Position numbers and translations under genes: made by a program
Notes under the pieces: generated by a model
Database searches by the model: none
What the model saw: the letters and a program-made list of their open reading frames with translations, nothing else
What the model was told of the DNA's origin: nothing
DNA from: Nematopogon swammerdamellus
Taxonomy: Eukaryota; Arthropoda; Insecta; Lepidoptera; Adelidae
Reading direction: 5' to 3'
DNA: 64,000 bases
NCBI GenBank assembly: GCA_946902875.1
Contig: OX336345.1
Location: 5,983,395 to 6,047,394 of the forward strand
Shown here: piece after piece, positions 1 through 10,610 of the stretch
Layout of the letters: each line of letters starts with the position of its first letter
How positions within the stretch are numbered: position 1 is the first letter of the stretch

Positions 1-1700
1 TTCCATATAAAAAAATTTAAAAAAAATTGTGATTTTTCTGCTAAATGGAAGTTCGTCACATCGAGTCAAATACGAATTTTTAAACACCTTGTTTTCTTTT
101 CCCCTACAAATCGTGTCAGTTTCCATAAAAAAAGCCACAGTTGCACTCCGGGAGTGCCGGCAGAAGTGAAAACTTTTTGTATTTCCGAAAATAATTCTTA
201 GGTAGTTATAAAAAAAACTAAACACCCTAGAAAAATTTAAACATCGTAACATTGCCTAAACACAAAAAAAAAATTGAGGGTTTCGAAACCCATGGTCAAA
301 AAATACAAATCCTACATTCTTACCATTGAGCCACGAAATCACATAAACGACCAAACGAATATCGGATTCCCACTGTCACTGAGAGACGAACAGAATTGAT
401 GCCGAGCCATCGTAACTTAACCCTTAATGCAATGACTTAAGGTTGCATTTTAAATAATAAAAATAAATCTGTCGCTTTTCGAGATCTGTCGCGAGTCCAA
501 CATTTTTTACCCACCTAAAAAAGTGCCAAGCGCCGCTAAAGAAGTTTTCACTTCAAGAAAATTACAAAAAAAAATAAGTAAATAAATAAATAAATGATAG
601 TAAACGTAAAGAAGTGATACCAGCATGCGAGCGGGAACGTGATGACGCGAGGACACGAGCAGCAAGGCAAGTTAGATAGGGCGGCGCGTAAAATCTCGAT
701 GCCAGATATCGTAGGGCGGGCGGCGCGCGGCTTAGGCGGGAGACTGCACTCAGTCCACGCTACTCGCATTGTTGATGGCATAGGTATATAAATATGCAAT
801 TACAGATTATATCAATAAAATATACTCACGGCTAAATAGATAAATTAAATAAAAGCTTGTAATATTAATAAAAGAGCCATTTTATTTATTTGAAATGATA
901 AATTTAACATTATAAACTACATATTCGTACTTTGTGAATGTATAATCAGGCACAGATGTAAGTTCCTACAATAACCCTTTCTCTGTAAATAATATACAGT
1001 CATTGTCACTGTTCTTTATTGTTTTTAATCGTTTGTTATATCATTGTTCTTGCTATATAGTTGCTATTCGAAATGTAAGATGACGAATTCAAGAGTAAAA
1101 TGTATTTTCCTACGAATAATAATTAAACCAATAAACCGAGTAGACACAGCTGATTCTAATCCTAAGCTCTAACTATGCGTTACACGTACCTCATTACATG
1201 GAACCTCCTCCTGGCCATAATTTTATCTAAGAATCTGACTGCTGTTTTTTTCCACTAAACAACTTGACAATTGGATACACTTTGTATCTTTAGATTTTTA
1301 ATATTATTTATTATATTTCTTGGTAATATACGTAAACTTATTGTTGTTGAATTTACTTTATATATTTAAGTATCAAATTGACGATGGCACTATACACCAG
1401 ATATAGGTAATGGAAATAGGCAGAGTGGTCAGATTCTTCAGTATTCATGTTTATGCTGTAAGTATTAATGCTCTTGTGAGCGGTAGTATGGGTTAATTAT
1501 TTGTAAGTTACTATATTATAATACTTATAAGGTACTAACAAAACATTGTGACTTGCGAAGTTTGTTTGTCAGTTCTTCTTCGCATAGAATTTAGAACTGG
1601 CGGAATTATCGACATGTCCAAGCGTAGCTTACCTACCTATGGATGAAATTATACAATAAACAATCATGTCAACCATGTTTGTAAACAAATTCACACATTC
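1..1700. other. AT-rich unassigned DNA
   Basis: No coding signal is visible. Poly-A/T runs dominate. Positions about 110-134 read CGTGTCAGTTTCCATAAAA, the terminal bases of SINE-A on the + strand. A GC-richer patch at 640-780 gives an 83-residue minus-strand reading frame with no recognisable domain. Nothing else is identifiable. Confidence 0.5.
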
Positions 1701-1724
1701 CGTACAATTAAATAGTCCGTAAAT

Positions 1725-2100
1725 GGTAAAAGGCTGTCCGCAGCCAACCCTGCCGCGCCTCGGTACCGCGCCAGCCGTGCGTCCGTCGTCGCCGTACGGA
1801 CTGCGGCGTCGGCCGGTAGTCGTTCGCGATGTCGCTTGTTGCTATTTTGTCGCTCAACAAACATCGTTCTGCACTCAGCGCACTTCAGCTCGCCGCACCG
1901 CTCTCTTTGAGCGTTCTTCGCCGTGCGCCGGCGAGCCGAAACGATAAATAGAGCAAAAGTGAATAAAGCGCTTTGAATAAGTGCGCTTTTTAGGGATTGA
2001 AATCGGAAGAGTCGCCTCGGACCGCACTCGCTAGGAGGAGGCGGGCGCTTTAAGGCGAAAACGCACTGCGTCGAGACACGGCGCGGCCACCCAGCAAACA
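1725..2100. other. GC-rich block of unknown role
   Basis: This block is markedly richer in GC and CpG than its surroundings. It supports overlapping reading frames on both strands (74 and 136 residues), as expected of high GC rather than coding. No domain, splice pattern or promoter element is convincing. It could be a promoter-proximal or first-exon region of an unseen gene, but that is a guess. Confidence 0.25.
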
Positions 2101-3480
2101 AATTGGTGCTAACGGCGGCAGGTTGTTTTATTAATATAACTCAAGGTTTTAAGCGTCACTACTGGTAGAGTTCTGTCTCTGTCCCTAATTTTGACCACAT
2201 ATTGAATTATTTGTATAACATGTGGTATACCGTTGGAAAGGGCGTAAACTAGCGAAAGCTAAAAGAAAATGAAGCTGTCAATAATTGCTGTCAGTTTTTT
2301 TTTTAATGAATTAAGATTCTGTCATATTTTTACTCGTTCTCGGAACTTTGGGAGGTCATAAAACCTTTTCATGGTATTAACTTCATCAAATAATATTTTT
2401 TCTAGAACAAGGATACATAGTAAAATTCAATAAATTAAATTTTGTGCTCATACAATCATAAAAACAAAAGTTACAAGGGTTTAAACCTGGGATTTTGGTA
2501 ATTAAAAAAAAAAAAATAATTATATCACGACGTGACATCTGACAAAAGGTATCATGGGTCAAAACGTTGGAAATGACCCCACTTACCTACAAAAAAAATT
2601 GTCGGTTGATGTGGCGAACACCCTGAGATTTTTTTATTTATTTTATTTATTTTTTTATTTTTTTAATTATTATTTTTTAATTATATTATTACAATAAATC
2701 CGAACAAAAATATACCATTTGAAGGCTTATATACCACTTTATATTGATACAAAATTGTAACTGTCTATCTTTAGAAATAAAAAAGTTATAGGTTTTTAAT
2801 CCGAAACAGACCTTAATTTTCCATAGTGCGGCGGCGCAGGAACAGACTTGTGACGTCACAGCGGTGTCGACCGGCCGCGCGCCGAACAATTTGAAAACGG
2901 GAGGGAAAAGTATCATAACTTCGTCATTTATGTACGGAATTGAAAAAAAAAATCACTAGGCTTTATCGCAATCTTAGTATGTTTTTTTAAAAATATAATA
3001 AAAAAAGTGGAAACTTCCATATTGTCCATACAAGTTGCTGCCGCGCCGCCAGCAGCGTCGCTGCCTCATAATGCGATTTACTTCGTACTATTTCATAAAA
3101 AATAATATTTTGCGGCGCCTCCCGCTCCGCTGCATTGCAGTATCGCATGGTACGGTCTCACCATTAATTCGGGATTTTCCAGATCGGCGCCGACCGTTGT
3201 CGGCGCGGGAAGATCCGGCGTCACTCTGTGCTGGATGCAAAAAGTAAAGTCGTTTGAGCACGGCCAAAGTGAAGGCCGACGCAATCCGTTAAAAGAGTAC
3301 CTACGTTCTACTTACTCCTTACCAAAGAGAGTGTCTTTGCTCCTTACTGTACTGAATGCATGAGCGAACAACGCACAGCCCGAGGTGTATTGTGAGTTCT
3401 TTCGCTGTAGCATCAGTGCCGATCTCCTCGAGTTAGTTCAGAGGAACGACATCTTTCCGACTTGAATGACACAGGTCGGT
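2100..3480. other. Unassigned AT-rich DNA with poly-T stretch
   Basis: Long A/T runs occur at 2624-2690 (ATTT-rich) and 2943-3005. Two GC-richer islands lie at 2825-2900 and 3030-3240. Reading frames are short and none is recognised. I see no family repeat here. Confidence 0.4.
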
Positions 3481-3762
3481 TTTTTTTTTTTATGGAAACT
3501 GACACGGTGGCTACGTCACCTACAAGTCTACAACATCCGTGATTTCAACCAATATCATCGGGTGAACTAGGTAAACGTGATGCCAGTGCCTTCCCTTCAG
3601 TTCATGTCGGCTACACTGAACTGGACGGAAAACACGAACTATTTACATAGCCGTTTCGACCGAGACGTCTCATTCAGTGCGGTCGTGCCAACCCGTGCGG
3701 GATAAACCCTACCACCTAGTAAGGTAAGAAGGGAAGGGACCTACAGTTTTACGCGTAAACTA
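3481..3762 (-). mobile_element. SINE-A copy, body only
   Basis: Read on the minus strand, the copy runs from CTGTAGGTCCCTTCCC, through ACTAGGTGGTAGGG, the ATTCAGTGTAGCC-like core and the CATCACGGATGTTGT-like segment, to TTTCCATAAAA. The + strand therefore shows poly-T at its left end. The 5S/tRNA head is missing (5' truncated). It has diverged from the other copies by scattered substitutions and a small insertion near 3525. Confidence 0.85.
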
Positions 3763-4850
3763 ACGGCCGATTGCGCTAACACCGATTTAAATAGCTCTAA
3801 TGGTCCGTTAACTAACGACATCTTAAATCCGTATAAGTCTTCTCTATCGAAGCGTCTTCTCTATCTTTCAATGTTAAGAAGACAGAGATAACACTGCATT
3901 TTATAAAATAACGCCATAGTAGTCCCTAAACAAACAGTTTGACAGACACCTGACACGATTCATTCGCTGTGCATGACAGATGTCAATTTGAGTGTTATTA
4001 TGTGCGTGTTATAAAGTTAAATGGCCGAACACCCAAAATTTTTCTTAAGTCAGCTTAGGATTCTAAGTTTAATGTCTTTGGATTCTAATGACAGGATTTC
4101 ACATTTGGCGCAATTGACTTTTTGACTGAACTTATTATACTTGATTTTAAGTCTGTGTCGGCGCAAACGGCCCTTTGAAGACAATGTAACGTAACGTGCG
4201 TTCTAATACTGGCACTATGTTTGTTAACAAGACAACTAATCAAGCCGGTCTCTAGTTAAGTAAATGAAGAAAGGCTTTAAAAATTTTCTGCGCTCACTTT
4301 TTGTCTCGAAGAATAAGCAGAAACGAGTCATTGAGTTAATTTCCTGAATAGGGCTCTACTTTTAAGTTTTTCTCCACTACCGCTAGATAGGTCCGGACGC
4401 GCGCCGGTACCTAGAAACGTTTTGTCGGTCTTTGCAAAGTCATCTCTCTCATGGTAAACTATGCTCTGTACGTGTAGTTTTAAAGTTTATTTTTCAGCGA
4501 GCACTGATTTCTCTATGTCCAGCGTATAATGAAGAATTTGGTGCCTGATTATTTGCAGAGGTCTCGTCTTCTAAACTCACGTGTGGTCCTTTTTAATCGA
4601 CTTCGCCGACCTCAAATGATTTTATTTCGAGAAACGATCTACGCGCATGCCTCATGTCGTTCTCAGTAAGCGACGTTTTGTTGGTCGTTTAGAAAGATTG
4701 TGTGCGTTATTGGACACGTCTTTCTTTAATTAGAAAAATTATGAGTTTCTACGTTTATTTTGCCGTGTGCTTTTCTCAGAATAAGAGAGTTGGCTTGGCG
4801 TCCAAGTAAGTAATGATAGGCTTGTAAATATAATTATTAACTAATATACA
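3763..4850. other. Unassigned intergenic or intronic DNA
   Basis: About 1.1 kb of mixed composition with no open frame over 60 codons, no tandem repeat and no match to the repeat families found elsewhere in the window. Confidence 0.4.
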
Positions 4851-5173
4851 GTACCGCGTGGGGCCGGTACTTTAAAAGAATAGCCCCACTGCATCTCTCC
4901 CCGTGTATGTCGTAAAAGGCGACTAAGGGATATGACTCCCTTCTTATATTACTAGGTGATAGCGTTTAACCCGCCCGGGATGATACCAGCGCACTGAATG
5001 AAAGGTCGGTCGAAACGGCTATGTAAATAATTTGTGTTTTCCGCCCAGTTCAGTGTAGCCGGCTCGACCGAAGGGAAGCACCGACATGGCACCTAGTTCA
5101 CCCGGTGTTAGGGCTGACATCACGGTTGTTGTAGGTGATGTAGCCAAAGGTGTCAGTATCCATAAAAAAAAAT
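4851..5173 (+). mobile_element. SINE-A body with the alternative H2 head
   Basis: The first about 75 bp are the H2 head (GGGGCCGGTACTTTAAAAG, then GTCGTAAAAGGCGACTAAGG). Next comes the usual SINE-A body, beginning CTCCCTTCTTATATTACTAG and ending in a GTGTCAGTATCCATAAAA tail. H2 replaces the 5S/tRNA-like head found at 5747 and 37460. The same head precedes a SINE-C body at 21261, so it behaves as an exchangeable 5' module. Confidence 0.85.
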
Positions 5174-5746
5174 TTGGTAGGCTTCTTCCTAACATGTGCT
5201 TCCCGCGAGTGTCTTCCCTTCGAGCCTTTTCACTTACCATGCGTAATAGACAATAATGAAACTCGCGCATTGGTAATGTGGATGGCGGCGCATTGCTCAC
5301 GTATACATCTATCATAAAAATATGATGAACGCTTTGTCGGTGCGTGCGTCGCCGGTCGGATGTATTTTGGGAAGCTCGTGTGAATTGCTGCTATAGCGGC
5401 GGAGTGCGAGGTGCGGAGGCTTTACTCGTGTTGAGCTTCGCCTTCGCTTGTGAGAAGGAGGTGCGTTGGATAGAAGAAACAGAATAGACTATAAACACTT
5501 TATTGCACACAGTTCACAGAATAACCATTACTCGAAAGTAAAAATATGTATAAAATACATGAGTACACAAAGGCGGACTTATCACTAGAAGTGATCTCTT
5601 CCACACTCACACACTCACAACCCAAAGGTTGACTCCTTTGGGTTGTGAGTGTGTGTGAATTTAAAAGGAAAGAAGTATGGATAGTTCAACTGAAACGGAG
5701 GAGGCAAACACATTTCATAATACCTACTTATTCCTATAAACCTTAT
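5174..5746. other. Spacer with a small-loop hairpin
   Basis: No gene is visible. A 21-bp inverted repeat at 5608-5628 and 5635-5655 (ACTCACAACCCAAAGG and its complement, 6-base loop) is the only structure. Confidence 0.5.
5608..5655. repeat. Perfect 21-bp hairpin with 6-base loop
   Basis: The left arm at 5608-5628 is the exact reverse complement of 5635-5655. The arms include a CA-rich stretch and CACAACCCAAAGG. It is not at the edge of any recognised transposon. Confidence 0.8.
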
Positions 5747-6001
5747 CAGCCTCGGTAGCTCAGTGGTGCTGTCGGTCGACTGTTGTTAAGCACACCTGGG
5801 CGCGGTCAGTAATTGGATGGGTGACAGCTCGACCGTTGGACGCTGACCGTGGTTCGGATTCCACGTAGAACTATAGGTCCCTACCTTACTAGATGGTAGG
5901 GTTTTACCTTACTAGGTGGCACCAAAGGTTTTGTGGGCTGACATCACGGATGTAGTAGGTGATGCAGATAGAAAACCGTGTCAGTTTCTATAAAAAAAAA
6001 T
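5747..6001 (+). mobile_element. SINE-A copy with 5S/tRNA composite head, internally deleted
   Basis: It starts CAGCCTCGGTAGCTCAGTGG, containing a tRNA A-box-like TAGCTCAGTGG at 5756. Next comes TTAAGCACACCTGGGCGCGG with TCAGTAATTGGATGGGTGA (5786-5824), matching the A-box, intermediate-element and C-box region of animal 5S rRNA. GGTTCGGATTCC at 5851 resembles a tRNA B box. The body lacks the segment between ACTAGGTGGTAGG and the GGGCTGACATCACGG part, then ends in a TTTCTATAAAAA tail. The head suggests RNA polymerase III transcription; activity is not shown. Confidence 0.88.
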
Positions 6002-6009
6002 TATTTAAC

Positions 6010-6262
6010 TTTTTTTTTTATAAAAACTGCCACGGTTGGCTACATCTCCTACAACATCCGTGATGTCAGCCCATAACACCGGATGAACTTGGTTCCACGT
6101 CAGTGCTTCCCTTTGGTCGTGCCGGCTACACTGAACTGGACGGAAAACACAAACTATTTACATAGCTGTTTCGACCGACCTTTCATTCAGTGTGGTGCTA
6201 CCAACCCGGGCGGGTTAAACCCTACCACCTAGTAATATAAGTAGGGAGTCATATCCCTTAGA
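6010..6262 (-). mobile_element. SINE-A body, tail-to-tail with the previous copy
   Basis: The poly-T at 6010 is the complement of the A tail. The body runs to the ATTACTAGGTGGTAGGG segment and the start of the GGGATATGACTCCC junction typical of H2-headed copies; the head is lost. With the + strand copy ending at 6001 it makes an inverted pair with almost no spacer, so a read-through transcript could form a long hairpin. Confidence 0.85.
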
Positions 6263-6940
6263 CTTATATAAAGATAATCAAATTAAGGTTAAGTTATCTC
6301 TTATTGGCTCGCTCGCTTCCGCAGGCTACGACAACTCCCCCAGCAACTAGCAGGTTGCCGCGGAATGCCTCAGAGGAGGATGTTGAAGGCTTTGTATGGT
6401 GTTTATGGGGGCTGTATCCTCGGCTCGGATTGCCCCTCAGTGCGCCGGCGACGCCGGCGGCGGCTGTGGGAGTGCTGATTAGCACCTTCGGAAGCTCTAT
6501 GCTGTGATGTGATTCGATGCACGAGGTCCAGAACACACTCGTGACGAGCTGAACTGAACCTTAGTGTCGTTGAAACTGGGCGTAAGATCGAACGTGATCT
6601 GAGAACGATTTACGTGTCACTGCATGTTGTGGTAGTACGACTAAAACATTTAATAGTGATGTGTGTGATGGACGATGGTGCACCTTTCTAACTGCAACTT
6701 TTATATCGCGAATGGATATTATACAGGCTGTACCAGATCGAACGCATAATATTACAACCACACGATTCCTTAGCTGCAAATTTGGTTATTAAAATATTTA
6801 TAGTTTTCAAATTTTTGAGGAGTTTATGCGGCAAGATGGTGTGACAAGAGTGCTCTGTCGTACAATGATAATTTTTTGTTCTCAAATATTGAATTGAAAT
6901 CAAATGTTTTGGTATCTTTCGAAACAAATGCATTTTTTTT
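6263..6940. other. Unassigned DNA, GC-rich patch at 6310-6490
   Basis: Overlapping frames on both strands (67 and 80 residues) fall in the GC-rich patch and show no domain. No repeat family is recognised. Confidence 0.35.
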
Positions 6941-6943
6941 TTA

Positions 6944-7512
6944 TGGGAAGCCCGACATATGGCTCGCGCCAAGCGCGCGCCATACAACGAAGAAAGAGGT
7001 GTAGTCCGACGGGTATTCGGATAGTTACGGGGGCTGCGAATACCATGTCGGCCGGCTAGTTGCACCTTCACAATATGTTTGAAGGACCCCAAACTGTATA
7101 TTAGAGGAAAGAATGCATGTGGGAGCGCATTCCCCGTGTTGGCAATACTGTAAATAAAGGATTTACAGAATAGATTTGTTCTAAGTGGGGGGATATCGCC
7201 GGAAGTGTGTGGATACATTCCCAACCTGTTGCGCGATGAACGATGGCAGAATGGGGATGGAGGGATCGCATCGTGCAGCTCCTTGGAACACTCTCCGTGG
7301 TACAGGCTATAGAACACACAGAAAGATCCAACGTCCCCTCGGAGTTGTAAGGTCTCTAAGTTCCGGGATACCTCGGGGTCGTTAACGAGGCGGACAGCGC
7401 GACGCTGAATCGAGTCTAAGGAGCCGAGCAGGCATTTTTTGGATCCTTCCCACAGATGCGAACAGTACTCCACGCATGAACGAATCTGCGCTTTATAAGT
7501 AGCAGCATTTTA
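6944..7512 (-). pseudogene. LINE (CR1/Jockey-like) reverse-transcriptase C-terminus and 3' end
   Basis: The minus-strand protein contains YKAQIRSCVEYCSHLWEG, QRRAVRLVND and YHGECSKELHDAIPPSPF, then an SFKHIVK region. These are characteristic of the C-terminal part of CR1/Jockey-type non-LTR polyproteins after the reverse-transcriptase domain. Homology extends upstream of the first in-frame Met (7473) to about 7512, so that Met is not a true start. After the HIVK region the sequence degenerates (AGRHGIRSPRNYPNTRR) and ends in GGCTTCCCATAAAAAAA at about 6944. This is a 5'-truncated dead copy, not a host gene. Confidence 0.85.
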
Positions 7513-7584
7513 CTGTTTCAGTTCGATACAATATTACAATAAACTAATACCGATTAAATAATACATATCCCCCCAAGGACAGTC

Positions 7585-7735
7585 TCGGGTTCTTCAAGAG
7601 AGGCATGAATAGGCACCTGTCAGGCCGGCATGGCATTCGCAACTCCCGCATACGACCGAATGTTCATTGGCGTCATTGGACACCTTATGGGTGGTTCGGC
7701 ACCACAAGTCGCGCTTTCAATCAAAACATAATAAT
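7585..7735 (+). mobile_element. LINE 3' end fragment (same group as 6944-7512)
   Basis: Translation of the + strand gives FKRGMNRHLSGRHGIRNSR, matching the terminal residues of the minus-strand LINE fragment just upstream (AGRHGIRSPR). Only the last about 50 codons remain, followed by an (ATA)n-like tract. The two fragments lie in opposite orientation and converge on 7512-7585. Confidence 0.7.
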
Positions 7736-8785
7736 AATAATCAATATTTTACAACAGAGCGCACTTGTCTCCCCACTTAGTCACAAAAAAATCCCGACAA
7801 CATGGAAACTATAAGTCAGATAAAAAAAAAATGATTCGCTAGAACAAATAAAAATAAATAATCTCCTTCCAATTTTCTTAAGGCTGCGAAGACTAATGCA
7901 CTGCGAGTGATGAGTGATGATGATACTTCTAAATACGAGGCTGCGCTCTCTCATCGCAGCACCGCGCTGCCGTGATCAAATTTAAACAAGAAATTATCCA
8001 GAAACACAAAACTATTCATTGTTTCCTGGAGGAACCCTTTGAACGCAATAACGAGAGCCGCACACAACGTCCCTCCGCCACCGCCGCGCCGCCGCCGCCG
8101 CCGTGTTGTCCTAAACGCATTCTTCTCCCGAAATCAGTCAATATTGACTCCGCTCATAAGCGCGTGTCCCAGAATACAATGGCTCATGTTTGTCTTCACC
8201 TGCTACGATGCACTTCGGTTCCTGTACAAACGGCCGGCAGTTCTTCCAGCGGTTCTTCACCCACTCGCTTGTGCATTCGAGTTTGACCCTTAACGCCTGT
8301 AAGTAGGGTGGATATTCGCATGAGTGTCGCTACTTTAGAAGAACCATGTCGTAGTGAGTGAGATATGAATACAGCCACTGGATCGCATCCCAAATGCGAG
8401 GCCGCTACTTTGAGGTCCCGACATTAGTTAGCCGCCGCACACAGACGACCCACACACACGCCCAAGTGTTTAGGTGCTGCTCCTGCTTCCATTCCATTTG
8501 TAATGGACAAAGGCCGTATCAAACTAGAATACGAGGTGCTGAGGCTGAGCGCTTGCTCCGCTAAAAGGAATATGAATTTATAAAGGAATATGATTGGCCT
8601 AGCGCGCACAAGCGTGCGGTAAGAGGAAGCGATGGAAGGTCATGTTAAAAAGAGACAAATAGTTTTTCGTAAAATTTTGTACTTTTTCGATACAACGTTT
8701 ATGCGTGAAAATACTTTCGGAGATAGCGATTGGCCATACTACTTGGCCCAAGAACCAAGGACCCAGTGCGTAGTGGTAGAACTGT
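7736..8785. other. Unassigned DNA with GC-rich patch
   Basis: The 7930-8290 part is GC-rich with (CCG)n-like runs and overlapping frames up to 104 residues that carry no domain. Nothing else is recognised. Confidence 0.35.
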
Positions 8786-8860
8786 GTCCTAGTTCTTGTT
8801 CTTGGGTTTATTCCCAAGAACTAGGACTTTTTTAAACTTTACATTTACGTAAAGTTTAAA
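8786..8860. repeat. Two adjacent hairpins
   Basis: The first (8786-8827) pairs GTCCTAGTTCTTG...GGG with CCCAAGAACTAGGAC, with a small internal duplication of TTCTTG. The second (8831-8860) is TTTAAACTTTAC and its exact complement around a 6-base loop. They sit just before a SINE-C copy. Confidence 0.75.
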
Positions 8861-8884
8861 ACACTAGGTTACTTATCGGTGATA

Positions 8885-9135
8885 TAGCCTTACTTGCTGC
8901 TTGTTTAGTTAGCATTTCCTCATACGTACTTACTTGTCTAAACGTGGTGATCAGTGTTGTGCTGTAATTTCCACCAGAGCGACGATCGGAGGCCGCCAGA
9001 AGACGCGCCGGCTCACTGCTGGGAGAACCCAGCCGGCGCGACGCGATTTCTCGCTCTGTGCATTTACAAGTTCTCTTGCAGCACGACGCCGATTACTCCG
9101 CTCACCCCGATCGATCGGATCTGACGGCGAACTGA
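8885..9135 (+). mobile_element. SINE-C copy interrupted by a 90-bp hairpin element
   Basis: CTTACTTGCTGCTTG, ACGTGGTGATCAGTGTTGTG and GCAGCACGACGCCGATTACT are SINE-C diagnostic segments. Between GCTGTAATTT and ATTTACAAGTTCTCTTGCAG lies an extra 90 bp (8971-9060) absent from other copies. The 5' part is truncated. A minus-strand SINE-C follows at 9168, giving an inverted pair. Confidence 0.8.
8971..9060. mobile_element. 90-bp hairpin insertion with CACAGAGC-like ends
   Basis: The insert begins CCACCAGAGCGA and ends TCGCTCTGTG, a near-perfect terminal inverted repeat. It contains an inner GC-rich hairpin of CGCGCCGGCT and AGCCGGCGCG. Flanks AATTTC and ATTTAC may be a degenerate target duplication. 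It resembles the elements at 10006-10310 and 10794-10848. Confidence 0.65.
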
Positions 9136-9167
9136 CATCACACTATCGAAAAACCTAATCATTTTAG

Positions 9168-9375
9168 GTATTTACATACATACGTAACACACGCTGTATC
9201 CCGACAATCAGGGTAAGCAGAGTAATCGGTGTTGTGCTATAAGGACTCTGGTAAATTACGGCACAACACCGACCACCACGTTTAACACAGTATACGGACA
9301 AGACAACTATCAAGCAGCAAGTAAGGCACGAAGAACCCACCTGCTGCATGACTAGGTGGAAGGACCAGGTCTAGG
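9168..9375 (-). mobile_element. SINE-C copy
   Basis: The reverse complement shows GGTCCTTCCACCTAGTCATG, CTTACTTGCTGCTTGATAG, GTGGTCGGTGTTGTGCCG, and the ATTGTCGGGATACAGCGTGT end followed by a GTATGTATG tail. The head is missing. Confidence 0.85.
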
Positions 9376-10005
9376 TCTTTAATTCAAGTAAATAAGTCAA
9401 TGGCCGAATTGTATCGACTTTAATCATATATTACTTCAAGTGAGTCATTTATTAAACAAGAACCGAATGATTTAACAAAACATCACTCATTCGACCGTGC
9501 AATCATAATATAGATAAGTTCATATCGCCTGAGCAGGTAGTTCCGATAACCATTGGTACGTACGTAGGTCTCACCCAAGGTTGCCACCAGTGCTCTTTCC
9601 CCAGGACATGTCCGGGGCTTCTTTAGGGACTTCCCTGGAGCCACCCGGGAAGATTTTCTTTGTGCCCGGGCCCGGAGTTTCAGTTGACTTGCAGTAATGA
9701 AATTAATGTAGGTATTAGTTTTGAATATACGTTTATTTAACCCATTAATGTCTACCTATATGTACATATTTTTTCTGCCACTCGCCTAGCAGCTATCATA
9801 CCCCAAAGGTATTCTGTTAAAAATGCCTAGAAGCATTAAGTGTTACCTTTTGCCCCTATTTCATTTAAGTGCAATAAAATATACAATATTTTTGCATAAA
9901 ACTTATATTATATAATACTCATAGTTAATAGCTGTCCGTTTATAAAATAATACCAATTTTTTGACGTGATGACGTCACGTCTTATAAATTGATGAACACC
10001 GGCTG
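9376..10005. other. Unassigned DNA
   Basis: No gene is visible. A GC-rich, locally self-complementary patch (CCCCAGGACATGTCCGGGG and CCCGGGCCCGG) lies at 9600-9680. The remainder is AT-rich. Confidence 0.4.
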
Positions 10006-10310
10006 TACCACAGAGCACGGAATACCCCCGCCCGCGCCCCCTCCTAGAGGCGCCCTAAGCGATAATATTTGAAACCCAATAACTGGACGCAGTGCTACTA
10101 GCGCTTCGTATGTGTGTGTGTGTGTGTGTGTTAGTATCGACACTACACACAAAGAGGAGCAAGTTAGGCACACGCACAAAACAAATGCACACGCACAACA
10201 CACATATGTAAGTCATAGGCCACGCCTACAGGCTTCAACGCCGTTGTAGGGAAATCGCGCTCAGGGCGCCTCTAGGAGGGGGCGCGGGCGGGGGTATTCC
10301 GTGCTCTGTG
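10006..10310. mobile_element. 305-bp MITE with perfect 47-bp GC-rich terminal repeats
   Basis: It begins TACCACAGAGCACGGAATAC and ends with the complement, GTATTCCGTGCTCTGTG. The inverted arms match exactly for about 47 bp and are very GC-rich, through CCTCCTAGAGGCGCCC. The interior holds a (GT)11 tract at 10110-10131 and a variable AC-rich segment. The flanks share GGCTG on both sides. No coding capacity. The superfamily is not assignable from the ends alone. Confidence 0.8.
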
Positions 10311-10464
10311 GGCTGCACATACGAAAAAGTGTCACGTTCCATCTGAGCCTGTGTGTGCAAGCGAGAGCGCGTAACAAGCGATAGAGAGGCACAATCGGTA
10401 TAGTCAAAGTTACCATGGAAACGTCTTAAGAAGTAAAACTGTCAAGATCAGACAACAGAAGTTT

Positions 10465-10600
10465 ATTGATGGCCAGTCACAAGATGATTAATCTTTCTAC
10501 TGGAAATAGAATTACTGATCTTTGCTCTATGTACTACGATTATTCCACGTCATCACGTAAAACTATCGTCCGTAAACCGACTTTACAGACAACCAATTTT
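10465..10600. other. Spacer with short + strand reading frame
   Basis: A 70-codon frame starting at 10466 runs into the SINE-A tail. It has no recognisable domain and is best read as chance. Confidence 0.4.
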
Positions 10601-10610
10601 TTTTTATGGA

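Noticed and set aside
5786..5830. A 5S rRNA gene
   Set aside because: Only the internal promoter region resembles 5S; both flanks are tRNA-like or SINE sequence and the copy number pattern is that of a retroposon.
6688..7473. A 261-residue host protein
   Set aside because: The first half matches the C-terminus of CR1/Jockey-type LINE polyproteins, the homology extends upstream of the Met, and the second half is decayed 3' sequence.
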